Source: Burkholderia pyrrocinia
Lineage (GTDB): Bacteria > Pseudomonadota > Gammaproteobacteria > Burkholderiales > Burkholderiaceae
Length of the DNA stretch: 64,000 nt
NCBI RefSeq assembly: GCF_003330765.1
Contig: NZ_CP024903.1
Coordinates: 1,054,001 to 1,118,000 of the forward strand
Direction of reading: 5' to 3'
A program made the translations under genes and the position numbers. Below, in pieces: positions 17,157 through 25,995 of the stretch. Numbering within the stretch: the first letter of the stretch is position 1; every line of letters starts with the position of its first letter. Below the pieces are notes generated by a model, which was not told where the DNA came from, ran no database searches, and was given only the letters and a program-made list of their open reading frames with translations.

Positions 17157-18155
17157 ATGACCCAAACTGCCACTGCCGTCCGGATCGGGATCGACCGCTA
17201 CGGCGATGCCGGCGTGCTGCGCCGCGTCGATGCGCCTGTGGCGCCGCCCGACGCCGGCGAGGTGCGGATTCGCCAGACCGCCGTTGGCGTGAATTTCGTC
17301 GATATCTATTTCAGGACGGGCGCACATGCATTGCCCGCGCTGCCGGACGCGCTCGGCGTCGAGGCGGCCGGCGTGATCGATGCGGTCGGGCCTGGCGTGA
17401 CGGATCTCGTGCCGGGCCAGCGTGTCGCGTATGCGGGCATGCCGACCGGCAGCTACGCGAACCTGCGCACGATGCCGGCCGAGCGCGTGCTGCCGATACC
17501 CGACGGCCTGAGCGACGCCGCGGCCGCCGCCGGGCTGCTGAAAGGGATTACCGTCTACATGCTGCTGCATCGCGTCCGGCAGGTCGGCGCCGGCGACACG
17601 GTGCTCGTGCATGCGGCGGCCGGTGGCGTCGGGCTGCTGGCGACGCAGTGGGCGCGCGCGCTCGGCGCGCGGGTGATCGGCACGGTCGGTTCGGCTGCGA
17701 AAGCCGCGCTCGTGCGCACGCATGGCGCCGAGGCGGTCGTCGATTATCGCGAGGCGGATTTTGTTGCGGCCGCGCGCGCATTCGGCGGCGGCGCAGGTGT
17801 CGATTACGCGATCGACGGGATCGGCGGCGACGTGCTGACGCGTACGCTTGGCGCGATCCGTCCGTTCGGGATGGTCGCGAGCATCGGACAGGTTGCCGCG
17901 ATCGGCGCGCGGCAGACCATCGACCTCGACGAACTGGGGCCGGCCCGTTCGATCGCGCTTGCGCGGCCGAGTGTGCTCGGCTTCATCGCGCGCGACGTGG
18001 CCGGGTATCGGGAAGCCGCGCGCGCGACGCTCGAGCGGCTGGCGGGCGGGATGCACGTCGAGATCGGCGCGCGGCTGCCGCTCGAACAGGCAGCCGACGC
18101 GCACCGGTTGCTGGAGTCGCGCGCGACGACGGGCGCGGTCGTGCTGGTGCCGTAA
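17157..18155 (+). CDS. qor: NADPH:quinone oxidoreductase (zinc-free MDR family)
   Basis: Medium-chain dehydrogenase/reductase of 332 residues of the quinone-reductase type. The N-terminal GroES-like domain contains NFVDIYFRTG (about residues 48-57), followed by DALGVEAAGVI. The Rossmann loop HAAAGGVGLLATQWA is near 152-166. The structural and catalytic zinc cysteines of alcohol dehydrogenases are absent, as expected. It probably reduces quinones or enones with NADPH. A GAGG precedes the ATG. It is divergent from a LysR gene and convergent with the DHA2 exporter. Confidence 0.9.
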   Translation: MTQTATAVRIGIDRYGDAGVLRRVDAPVAPPDAGEVRIRQTAVGVNFVDIYFRTGAHALPALPDALGVEAAGVIDAVGPGVTDLVPGQRVAYAGMPTGSYANLRTMPAERVLPIPDGLSDAAAAAGLLKGITVYMLLHRVRQVGAGDTVLVHAAAGGVGLLATQWARALGARVIGTVGSAAKAALVRTHGAEAVVDYREADFVAAARAFGGGAGVDYAIDGIGGDVLTRTLGAIRPFGMVASIGQVAAIGARQTIDLDELGPARSIALARPSVLGFIARDVAGYREAARATLERLAGGMHVEIGARLPLEQAADAHRLLESRATTGAVVLVP

Positions 18156-18171
18156 CGGCGCGCGGTTACGG

Positions 18172-18203
18172 ACCGCGATGCGGCCTGGCGGTCGCATCGC
18201 GGT
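18172..18203. terminator. Hairpin between convergent qor and MFS genes
   Basis: A perfect 11-base-pair stem (ACCGCGATGCG with CGCATCGCGGT) and 10-base loop just after the qor stop. There is no T-run, so termination is inferred from position and stem strength only. Confidence 0.5.
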
Positions 18204-18230
18204 GCTGTCGCGGCCCGGCTCGCCGGCCGG

Positions 18231-19760
18231 TCAGTTGTGCTTGCGCAGCGGCGCATCCTCGACGAACCACGCGAGCACGAACGCGATCGCGATCACCGTC
18301 GCCGCCGCGAGATACACGACGTGCAGCGAGCCGGCGAACGCATGCAGGTACGCATCGCGCACGGCATCCGGCAACTGGTGCACGGTGGCCGGGCCGAGCG
18401 CGGGCGGCAACTCCGTGCCGGCCGGCATGGCTTGCAGCATCCGCGACTGCAGCCCGTGCGAGAACAGCGCGCCGAACGCGGCGACGCCGAGCGAGCCGCC
18501 GATCGAGCGGAACAGTGTCGCGCCCGACGTCGCGACGCCCATGTGGCGGAATTCGACCGTGTTCTGCACGGCGAGCGTGAGCACGGGCATCACCATGCCG
18601 AGCCCGATGCCGAGCAGCGCCATGTACGCGTACATCGTGTGCAGGGGCGTATCGAGCGTCAGCGTCGACAGCAGCGCCATCGCGACGCCGCCGATCAACG
18701 TCCCCGCGATCGGGAACATCCGGTACGAGCCGAGCCGCGAGATCAGCCGGCCGCTGACGACCGACGTCACGAGCATCCCGCCCATCATCGGCAGCAACTG
18801 CATCCCGGCCTGCGACGGCGTCGAGCCCTTTACGACCTGCAGGTAGAGCGGGATGAACGTGACCGAGCCGAACAACGCGACGCCGACGACGAAGCCGATC
18901 AGGCTGACCAGCACGAAGGTGCGATGGCGAAACAGTTCGAGCGGCATGATCGGCTCGGCCGCGAGCCGTTCTTCATAAATGAAGCCGCCGATCGCGACGA
19001 GGCCGAGCACGAGCGTCATCCACAGCTGCGGCGACGACCACGGCAGCAGCGAGCCGCCTTCGCTCGTGAACAGGATCACGCAGGTGAGGGCGGTCGCGAG
19101 GAACGCGGCGCCCATGTAGTCGATCCGGTGCTTCACGTGCGCGGTGTGCGGCCGGAACGCGATGCCGATCACCGCGAGCGCGAGAAAGCCGAGCGGCAGG
19201 TTGATCGTGAAGATCCAGCGCCACGACAGATGCTCGACCAGAAAGCCGCCGAGCAGCGGGCCGATGATCGTCGCGAGGCCGTAGACGCCGCCGAACATCC
19301 CCTGGTAGCGCGCACGGCGATCGGGCGGGACCAGATCGCCGATCGCGGCCATCGTGACGACCATCAGGCCGCCGCCGCCGAGCCCCTGCAGCGCGCGCAG
19401 CACGATCAACTGGGTCATGTCCTGCGCGACGCCGCACAGCGCGGAGCCGGCAAGGAACAGCACGATTGCGGCCTGCAGCACGATCTTGCGCCCGTACAGG
19501 TCGCCGAGCTTGCCGTACAGCGGCAGCACGACGGTGGACGACAGCAGGTACGCGGTGACGACCCACGACAACTGGTCGAGCCCGCCGAGCTCGCCGACGA
19601 TGGTCGGCAGCGCGGTCGACACGATCGTCTGGTCGAGCGCGGACAGCAGCATGACGAGCAGCAGCGCGGCGACGATCAGCCCGGTCGGCGCGTCGCGGCG
19701 GACCGCTTCGGCGGCCGGCGGAATAAGGAGGGTGTCGGTTGTCATCGAGATATCTGCCAT
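18231..19760 (-). CDS. DHA2-family (EmrB/QacA) drug exporter
   Basis: Proton-driven major-facilitator exporter of 509 residues with about 14 predicted membrane helices. It has the family motif A GKLGDLYGRK (about 82-91), the DQTIVSTALPTI motif near residue 43, which is characteristic of the 14-helix DHA2 group, and a motif C-like stretch GPLLGGFLVEH near 168. Substrates are typically hydrophobic drugs or dyes. No membrane-fusion or outer-membrane partner is adjacent. A TTGAC/GTCAA inverted repeat about 35 bases upstream resembles a TetR-family operator, but no tetR gene is adjacent. An internal ATG (MTTDTLL) five codons downstream is also possible. Confidence 0.9.
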   Translation of the reverse strand: MADISMTTDTLLIPPAAEAVRRDAPTGLIVAALLLVMLLSALDQTIVSTALPTIVGELGGLDQLSWVVTAYLLSSTVVLPLYGKLGDLYGRKIVLQAAIVLFLAGSALCGVAQDMTQLIVLRALQGLGGGGLMVVTMAAIGDLVPPDRRARYQGMFGGVYGLATIIGPLLGGFLVEHLSWRWIFTINLPLGFLALAVIGIAFRPHTAHVKHRIDYMGAAFLATALTCVILFTSEGGSLLPWSSPQLWMTLVLGLVAIGGFIYEERLAAEPIMPLELFRHRTFVLVSLIGFVVGVALFGSVTFIPLYLQVVKGSTPSQAGMQLLPMMGGMLVTSVVSGRLISRLGSYRMFPIAGTLIGGVAMALLSTLTLDTPLHTMYAYMALLGIGLGMVMPVLTLAVQNTVEFRHMGVATSGATLFRSIGGSLGVAAFGALFSHGLQSRMLQAMPAGTELPPALGPATVHQLPDAVRDAYLHAFAGSLHVVYLAAATVIAIAFVLAWFVEDAPLRKHN

Positions 19761-19795
19761 GGCAGGGAATTGAGTCGAAATATAGCCATAGATGG

Positions 19796-19807
19796 TTGAC
19801 CAGTCAA
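19796..19807. promoter_or_regulatory. Inverted-repeat operator candidate upstream of MFS exporter
   Basis: TTGAC, CA spacer, GTCAA: a 5+5 inverted repeat about 35 bases upstream of the exporter start, in an A/T-richer stretch. This is typical of TetR-type operators in front of efflux genes. The regulator is not nearby. Confidence 0.4.
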
Positions 19808-19976
19808 TTTCTGCCCAGCCTCGATATGTTGCAACCGTAACAGGAGATTGCCGGCGCGAAAAATTGACCGGGATCAGACTGAAAGCGGGGACGGACTCAA
19901 GTTTTCTGCAGGCAAACCGTAATCCAGAGTGCTGCGGACCGATTGCCGCGGCACTTTTTATCGCTCACGTGCCGTC

Positions 19977-21536
19977 ATGAACCTGAACGCCCTGTTTTCC
20001 CGTTTCTCGATCCGTACGCGGATCTTCTCCACGCTCGGTCTCGTCGCCGTGCTGCTCGTCGTGTCGGGCCTGATCGGCCTCGCCGGCATGCAGAGCTCGA
20101 ACCGCGCGCTCGACGAGGCCTATACGCAGCAACTGGCTGCGAAAACCGCGCTTGCCGCGGCGAGCCTGAACCTGACGATCGTGCGCACGACGCTCGACCG
20201 CGCGCTGCTGCATCCGGAAGCGCCGGAAGTGCCCGATCTCGTCAAGAAGGCCGAGAACTATCTCGCGAAGGCCGACACCGCGTGGCGCGGCTACGCGGCG
20301 ATGCCGCACGACGGCGACGAGGGCCCGCTCGCGAGCCGCCTTGACGCCGCGCGCCAGGCGCTGATCGGGCAGGCGCTGAAGCCGCTGATCGATGCGATTC
20401 GCGACGGCCGGCGCGACGAGGCCGACCGCTTGTTGATGTCGGTCGCGCCGCCGCTGTCGGTCGCGCTCACGCAGGCGACCGATGCGCTCGATACGTACCA
20501 GGCGGCGCGCGGCAAGGACGTCTACGACACCGCGCAGACCTATTACGGCTGGATGCGCGCGGGCGCGATCGCGGGTATCGCGTTCGGCCTGGCCGCGTGT
20601 CTCGGCTGCGCGATCGGCCTGCACTTCGCGATCACGCAGCCCGTGAACCGGCTGCTGTCGCATTTCCGCCGCCTGTCGGACGGCGACCTGACGTCGGAAG
20701 TGCGCTGGTCGTCGCGCGACGAGATGGCCGAGCTGGTCAAGGGCGTGACGGGCATGCAGCGCAGCCTCGCGGATACCGTGCGCCAGGTCAGCCAGGGCTC
20801 CGAAGCGATCTCGACGGCGACGCACCAGATCGCGGCCGGCAACACCGACCTGTCGCAGCGCACCGAGGAACAGGCGTCCGCGCTGCAGGAGACGGCCGCG
20901 AGCATGGAGCAGCTGACGGCGACCGTGAAGCAGAACGCCGACCATGCGCTCGAGGCGCAAGCCTGCGCGGATAGCGCGAACGAGATCGCGACGCGCGGCG
21001 CGACGGTGGTCGGCGAGGTGATCGGCACGATGAACGAGATCGACCAGAGCTCGCAGAAGGTCGCCGACATCATCGGCACGATCGAGGGGATCGCGTTCCA
21101 GACCAACATTCTCGCGCTGAATGCGGCGGTCGAAGCCGCGCGTGCGGGCGAGCAGGGCCGCGGCTTCGCGGTGGTCGCGGGCGAGGTGCGCACGCTCGCG
21201 CAACGCTCGGCGTCCGCGGCGAAGGAAATCCGCACGTTGATCGGCGAATCGGTCGAGCGCGTCGCGAACGGCTCGCGGCTCGTCGGCGTGGCCGGCACGA
21301 CGATGCAGGACATCCAGCAGGCGATCGGGCGCGTGACGGGCATCATGACGGAGATCGCGGCCGCATCGAACGAGCAGCGCGACGGGATCGAGCAGGTGAA
21401 CCGCGCGGTGTCGCAAATGGATCAGGTGTCGCAGCAGAACGCGGCGCTCGTCGAGCAGGCTGCGGCTGCCGCCGCGTCGCTCGAGGAACAGGCCGACGGG
21501 TTGCGTCGCGCGGTGGGGGCGTTCCGGGTGGCTTGA
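19977..21536 (+). CDS. Methyl-accepting chemotaxis protein (Tar-like four-helix sensor)
   Basis: Transmembrane chemoreceptor of 519 residues. It has a membrane segment at about 14-35, a periplasmic helical ligand-binding region (about 36-190, Tar-type four-helix style with the NLTIVRTTLDRAL block), a second membrane segment near 195-215, then a HAMP linker (RLSDGDLTSEV) and the methyl-accepting signalling domain. The highly conserved hairpin tip EGIAFQTNILALNAAVEAARAGEQGRGFAVVA is near 385-417. There is no NWETF-like CheR/CheB tether at the C-terminus. The ligand is unknown. The gene is monocistronic. Confidence 0.93.
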   Translation: MNLNALFSRFSIRTRIFSTLGLVAVLLVVSGLIGLAGMQSSNRALDEAYTQQLAAKTALAAASLNLTIVRTTLDRALLHPEAPEVPDLVKKAENYLAKADTAWRGYAAMPHDGDEGPLASRLDAARQALIGQALKPLIDAIRDGRRDEADRLLMSVAPPLSVALTQATDALDTYQAARGKDVYDTAQTYYGWMRAGAIAGIAFGLAACLGCAIGLHFAITQPVNRLLSHFRRLSDGDLTSEVRWSSRDEMAELVKGVTGMQRSLADTVRQVSQGSEAISTATHQIAAGNTDLSQRTEEQASALQETAASMEQLTATVKQNADHALEAQACADSANEIATRGATVVGEVIGTMNEIDQSSQKVADIIGTIEGIAFQTNILALNAAVEAARAGEQGRGFAVVAGEVRTLAQRSASAAKEIRTLIGESVERVANGSRLVGVAGTTMQDIQQAIGRVTGIMTEIAAASNEQRDGIEQVNRAVSQMDQVSQQNAALVEQAAAAAASLEEQADGLRRAVGAFRVA

Positions 21537-21624
21537 GCGGGCGCGTCGCGAATGGTGGCGGGTTGGCAAGCGACTCGGCGTGATCGCCCAAGCGTTTCGC
21601 CTGCCATGTCACGCCGTCGGATGT

Positions 21625-22086
21625 TCAGACGTCGGGGTCCAGGCTGAGCCAGATCGCCTCGCACAGTACAGCGACTTCCGCGCCGCATGACGGCTCGAGG
21701 ACGAACAACGCCTTTCGATCCGCGTCGAAATCGGCCAGATACCGATCGAGCAGGGACTCATCGACGCTCGCCGCTTCGAAATCCTCTCGGCTGTCCATCC
21801 ACTTCAGCCAGTGGCATATCTCCGCCGCTGAAAATGGGTACGCAGCGGATATCAGAAGGCGTGACACAACGTTCTGTTCCGCAAAATCGATCACGCGCTG
21901 GGAGATGACACCGGTGAAGCGAAAGGTGCCGATTCCTCCGTCGATTCGACTGAACCGAAGCCGCAATTCCTGATCGGTCGGACGATGGTCGATCATGACG
22001 AGTTCGGCATCATGGAAGGTCGGCATGTTCTCGAACCCAATGACGTTTTGGTGATTCACGTTTTCCATAATGAAATTCCGGCTCAT
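21625..22086 (-). CDS. Probable immunity protein for adjacent toxin domain
   Basis: Acidic cytoplasmic protein of 153 residues with no family I recognise. It starts 3 bases after the stop of the polymorphic-toxin C-terminal frame on the same strand, the classic order and spacing of a toxin-immunity pair. Composition (rich in Asp/Glu, FDADRKALFVLEP near the end, no signal peptide) suits a protein that neutralises a basic toxin by binding. G+C is lower than in the flanking genes, as is common for toxin/immunity cassettes. The immunity role is inferred from context only. Confidence 0.6.
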   Translation of the reverse strand: MSRNFIMENVNHQNVIGFENMPTFHDAELVMIDHRPTDQELRLRFSRIDGGIGTFRFTGVISQRVIDFAEQNVVSRLLISAAYPFSAAEICHWLKWMDSREDFEAASVDESLLDRYLADFDADRKALFVLEPSCGAEVAVLCEAIWLSLDPDV

Positions 22087-22089
22087 ATT

Positions 22090-22773
22090 TTAAGGAAGAA
22101 TAGATATTGGTACGCCCGGCCCTCGGCGCAATTTCCCGTGAAGTGGGTCGATCGCCCAGTTATGTGCGTGAGGAATACCTTGGCCGTGATCGTGGTCGAA
22201 ATCGATATCGACTGCTGGTCGACCACCGTCGCCGTACAAACGCATCTGTCCGCTGCCTGGATTCGTGTACCAGGTTCCAGGTTTTCCAGTGTTCGGTGTT
22301 TTTGCAACCTCAAAAATGTCATCGCTCGGCGAGGCTTCCGAATATTCGAACGGCGGTGCGTCGCCGAGTAGCGTGGAAGTGAAGCGGTTGCCAGCCTGCG
22401 TGACTGCTCTTTCAGACCTCAAGCGCCCCACAACGACTTGCAGATAGCTGAGGAGTTCATCCGCGCTCACGTCGCTCGGCGTGGCCCAACTGCGAGCGGC
22501 GGTCGCGTCGCAAGGTGAGGGCGGCATGCTGACCGGTTTGACGCTTTCCAGATTGGAGAACGGCATGAACGACGGTCCGGCCGCCCTGGCCTTTCGGGGG
22601 GCCTGCGTGCCGGTTCCGCCGCTTCCGCCGGATTGCGTAGCGGTTCGCTCGATCGAAACGGAAACCCCTCCGCTTTGTATGACCGCGCGAAGTACCGCAA
22701 CAGCAGCGCCGACGGCCGCGCCAGCCGTGCTATACGACGCGTGAAGCCAAGCCGCCGGATATGGTCCAGTGCT
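22090..22773 (-). pseudogene. Polymorphic-toxin C-terminal region, 5' end lost
   Basis: The minus-strand frame is open for 227 codons but has no ATG, GTG or TTG start with a ribosome-binding site; its first ATG is at 22566. In order it shows a short aromatic segment, a glycine/alanine-rich hydrophobic helix (TAGAAVGAAVAVL), a Gly/Ser/Thr-rich linker, and a C-terminal domain with DIDFDHDHGQGIPHAHNW near the end. That His/Asp-rich signature resembles nuclease-like toxin domains of contact-dependent or type VI-delivered polymorphic toxins. Upstream, a different frame (to about 22997) is open, so a frameshift near 22770 or loss of the trafficking N-terminus is likely. An apparent immunity gene follows at once. 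Confidence 0.6.
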
Positions 22774-23124
22774 CTATGGGTTTCATTTCCGACACCCGCG
22801 GTCGGCCAGGCCCGCAGGAACTCGTCTGCATCTCGTCTCTGCCGCAACGTCAACGCACCTGGAGAAACGAGTCTGTTCAAGGTGGCCTGCCTGCCGAAAC
22901 CTAATTCGATTTTCACTGCAGCCATCGGTCGATACCTTTCGAATGCCATGCGGAATGGCTCGGCATCGTAACGGCAGGCCGGAAGCGGATAAACCACCCG
23001 GTATTGCAGGAGCCGCGCGAAAGGCGGGTAGTTCAGGGGGCGAGGCGGAAAGAAATGTGCCCGATTGTGTCGACGAGCATCACGTTGGAGATTGTTCCCG
23101 TGTTGGACGATCCGCGCTGCCCCG

Positions 23125-24792
23125 TTAACCTGCCGCGAGTTGCGCGGCCGCGCGTGACGACGCGACGATCAGCAGCTTCATCGTCGCGCGCGTCGCGCCG
23201 ACGAACAGCTTGCGCGCGGCGCGTGCGTCGAGCGTGTCGAAGTCGACCTCGGTGAGGATCACGCACGGCGCTGACTGGCCCTTGAAGCGGTAGATCGAAT
23301 CGAGCAGCACGTCGCCTTCGCGATATTCGGGGTTGCCGAACAGGTCGTACTTGCCGGTGAAGCTCTTGATCCGGTGCGGGCCGAGCTGGTCGAGCGGCGC
23401 GAGCACCGAGCCTTCGCGGCCGCGATACGACAGCACCGCGATGTCCTGCTTGCGGAAGCCGAGCGACAGCGCGTGCGTGATCGCGCGCTTGGTCGCGTCG
23501 ATGCAGGCGTCGGCCAGCGCGTCCCCCGACGCGCCTGCTTCCCCGTATGCCGACACCGACGGATCCGAACCGTCGAACGGGCTGCCCGAGCGCAGTTCGG
23601 CCGCGAGCGGCTCGACCCGGCCGACGACGTCGCGCACGAATTCGAGCAGGTCGCGCGGGCTGCGGTAGTTCGTGAGCGCCTTCAGCGCGACCCAGCCGGG
23701 CAGTGCAACGGGCTCGCGCATGTACAGGTTCTGCAGCGGATCTTCCAGCCACCACCATGCGCCGTCCGGCGCCAGCAGGCGTTCCAGTGCGGCTGCCCAC
23801 GGTGCATGGAAATCCTGCCCTTCGTCGACGACCAGCACGTCGAAGCGCCAGCGCTCCGGGATCGGCGCTTCCGCGAAGCGTGCCTCGAGCCGCTCGAATT
23901 CGCCGGGCACCTGGAAGTCGGGCGTATAGCCGCCGTCGCGCGCGACCCAGTCGCACAACTGGTGGTAGTTCGCGATCTTCGCGCCGGGCGGCGCGATGCG
24001 CGCGATATAGTCGGCGAGCGGGCGGTTGAAGCACACGTAGAGCACGCGCTTGCCGGCCGCGACGGCATCGCGCATCGCCTGCACCGCGAGCTGCGTCTTG
24101 CCCGAGCCGGCGGTGCCGGTGACGCGCAGCCGGAACGGCGCGAATTCGAGCTGGCGCGCCCACGCGGCGAGCCCGCCCGACAGCCGCGTGACGAGCGTGC
24201 CGGCCTGCCCGACGAGCGCGCTCGTGTCGGGCGTGAGCGCCAGTTCGTCCGCGAGGAAATGGTGGAGCTTCGGTGCGTTCGGAAAGTGTTCGTCGTCCTC
24301 GGGCAGGATCTGCAGGATCACTTGCGCGAGCTGCGTCTTGCGCGACGCGTCGACGATGCGGTCGGCCGGGACGCCCGCGATCGATGCCTGGCGGATCGCG
24401 TAGTCGGGGCAGTACAGCAGCGCCTCGACGCCGTAGACGCCCGCGCCGAGCGCGGCCGTCAGGCGCCGGTGCAGCGTTTCCTGCGTGCGCGCGAGCTGGA
24501 TCGGGACATTGCGCTCCTTTTGCAAGTAGACCTTCACGAGCCCCTTCGGTGTTTCGCGCAGGAAGCCGGCCTTTTGCTCGATCAGCAGCACGCGGCCGGC
24601 CGGGCTCACGACGACGAACGCGGCCTCGCCGAATACCGAGAAGGCTTGATCGGCGCGCGTCCAGTGCACGCCGTGATACACGGTGTAGTTGTCCGGCAGC
24701 GCGTGTTCGAGCGCGGCGAGCGTCTCGCGCTCGCGTTCGGCCGCGCCGGTCGCGGCGAGGCTTTTCCAGTCGTCGGGGATGAGGCGGGCCAT
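23125..24792 (-). CDS. NERD-nuclease/superfamily I helicase-like protein
   Basis: Predicted ATP-dependent DNA-processing protein of 555 residues. The N-terminal 110 residues resemble a NERD nuclease-related domain (Asp-x-Val near residue 60, EQKAG near 73). An SF1 UvrD-like motor follows: Walker A GTAGSGKT (about 226-233), Walker B VLVVDEGQDF (about 307-316), a NYRSPRDLLEF motif, and the C-terminal IYRFKGQSAPCVILTE and KLFVGATRATM motifs. The family is found alone and in some defence islands; a specific function is not known. It is monocistronic and next to the damaged toxin cassette. Confidence 0.85.
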   Translation of the reverse strand: MARLIPDDWKSLAATGAAERERETLAALEHALPDNYTVYHGVHWTRADQAFSVFGEAAFVVVSPAGRVLLIEQKAGFLRETPKGLVKVYLQKERNVPIQLARTQETLHRRLTAALGAGVYGVEALLYCPDYAIRQASIAGVPADRIVDASRKTQLAQVILQILPEDDEHFPNAPKLHHFLADELALTPDTSALVGQAGTLVTRLSGGLAAWARQLEFAPFRLRVTGTAGSGKTQLAVQAMRDAVAAGKRVLYVCFNRPLADYIARIAPPGAKIANYHQLCDWVARDGGYTPDFQVPGEFERLEARFAEAPIPERWRFDVLVVDEGQDFHAPWAAALERLLAPDGAWWWLEDPLQNLYMREPVALPGWVALKALTNYRSPRDLLEFVRDVVGRVEPLAAELRSGSPFDGSDPSVSAYGEAGASGDALADACIDATKRAITHALSLGFRKQDIAVLSYRGREGSVLAPLDQLGPHRIKSFTGKYDLFGNPEYREGDVLLDSIYRFKGQSAPCVILTEVDFDTLDARAARKLFVGATRATMKLLIVASSRAAAQLAAG

Positions 24793-24916
24793 GGAGTCGG
24801 GCGGCGGATGCCGGGGTGGGCGTGAACAGGTGCGGCTATTGTACTGAGGAACCTGTTCGCGCCCGCGGCATTGCGCGCCCGCTGGCCTTGAGGAAGACGA
24901 GCCGGGTCGGCGGAAA

Positions 24917-25771
24917 TTACCCGCGTGCGAGCCGTTTCGCGAGATCGGCGCTGAGGATCGCCATGCGCGCGGGCTTTTCGTAGCAGACGACGTCGAACGC
25001 GCGGATCACTTCGCTGATGTCGGCTTCGCTCGCGCGGCCGGTGAGCAGGTCGCCCGTCAGCACGAAGATCGGCGCACCCGGGTTGTCGGACGTGCGCACG
25101 GCCTTGATCGCGGTGGCGGCCGTGCTGTCGTCGAACAGCCATTCGGTCAGGACCGCGTCGAAGGCCTGGCCCTGCAGCGCGTCGACGAACGGCGCGAGGC
25201 CGTCGAACGCGGCCGTCGCGAAACCCTGCCGTTCGAGATAGCGGCACAGCTCGGTTGCGCTGACGCGATCGGGGTCGATCACCGCGACGACGAGCTTGTC
25301 GCTCTCCGCGCGGCGCGGATAGATTTCGATCTTGTGCACGTCGTACGCGTTCTGGTACAGCACGCCGGTATGGCGCAGCACGCGCCAGCGGCCGTTCTGT
25401 TCGTACGCGACGAACTCGGGGCGCGCGCCGGCTTCGAGCGGCGCGCCGATCCATGCGGTGCACGGAATCTCGGCGACGCCCGCGTACAGTACGGCCTCCT
25501 GCGAATAGGCGCCGACCATGCCGGGGTCGAGCGTTTGCGCGCCGAACAGCTGGGCGGCGGGTTCGCCGTACGCTTCGGCGACTTTCTTGATTTGCGCGAG
25601 CGTCCAGGGACTGCTGCCGCGCAGTTTGCGGTGGCCTTGCGAGAAACTCAGGTCGAGGATGCGGCACAGCTCGGTGGTCTGCTGGCGCTTGCCGATGCCG
25701 TTGCGGGTCATCAGCTCGCGCACGCGCTCGGCGACCGCGAGGGAATCCGTGGTGATTGCTTCAGTGGTCAT
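24917..25771 (-). CDS. BetR-domain regulator with pseudo-receiver
   Basis: Transcriptional regulator of 284 residues. The first about 75 residues match the BetR helix-turn-helix family (ELMTRNGIGKRQQTTELCRI, then SQGHRKLRG). A linker follows, then a response-regulator-like receiver fold at about 160-280. The receiver retains the acidic pocket partly (VIDPD), the switch Thr (FVLTG) and Lys (YEKP). The phospho-acceptor Asp position reads Glu (DAVLTEWLFDD), so normal phosphorylation is unlikely. The start is the ATG at 25771; an in-frame upstream ATG would add 31 non-conserved residues. No histidine kinase is nearby. The target is unknown. Confidence 0.85.
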   Translation of the reverse strand: MTTEAITTDSLAVAERVRELMTRNGIGKRQQTTELCRILDLSFSQGHRKLRGSSPWTLAQIKKVAEAYGEPAAQLFGAQTLDPGMVGAYSQEAVLYAGVAEIPCTAWIGAPLEAGARPEFVAYEQNGRWRVLRHTGVLYQNAYDVHKIEIYPRRAESDKLVVAVIDPDRVSATELCRYLERQGFATAAFDGLAPFVDALQGQAFDAVLTEWLFDDSTAATAIKAVRTSDNPGAPIFVLTGDLLTGRASEADISEVIRAFDVVCYEKPARMAILSADLAKRLARG

Positions 25772-25995
25772 GCTACGGGAACGGATCGTGACGTTCAGAA
25801 CGACGCCTTGCGGCAGTCTCGACGGACAGTCTTCATGACGTCCAATGGCGAGCCGACCGGCCACGCGCGGAAAAGATAACTTTACCGCAAAATGGTCGTC
25901 ATTCCGTGTCGCGATCGGTGCGTTTGTGTGAAAGGTGTGTCACGACGTTACCGCGGCAGCCCGTATTCGGATGGATTAACGACCAACAGGAAGCA

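Noticed and set aside
18172..18203. Attachment site or mobile-element end
   Set aside because: The 11-base stem sits between convergent stops and has no second copy nearby, so a termination hairpin explains it better.
22467..22997. 176-codon minus-strand frame as a separate gene
   Set aside because: Its first half looks protein-like but it overlaps the toxin frame, has no clear family, and its C-terminal third is only the shifted reading of the toxin linker. I treat it as part of the damaged toxin locus.
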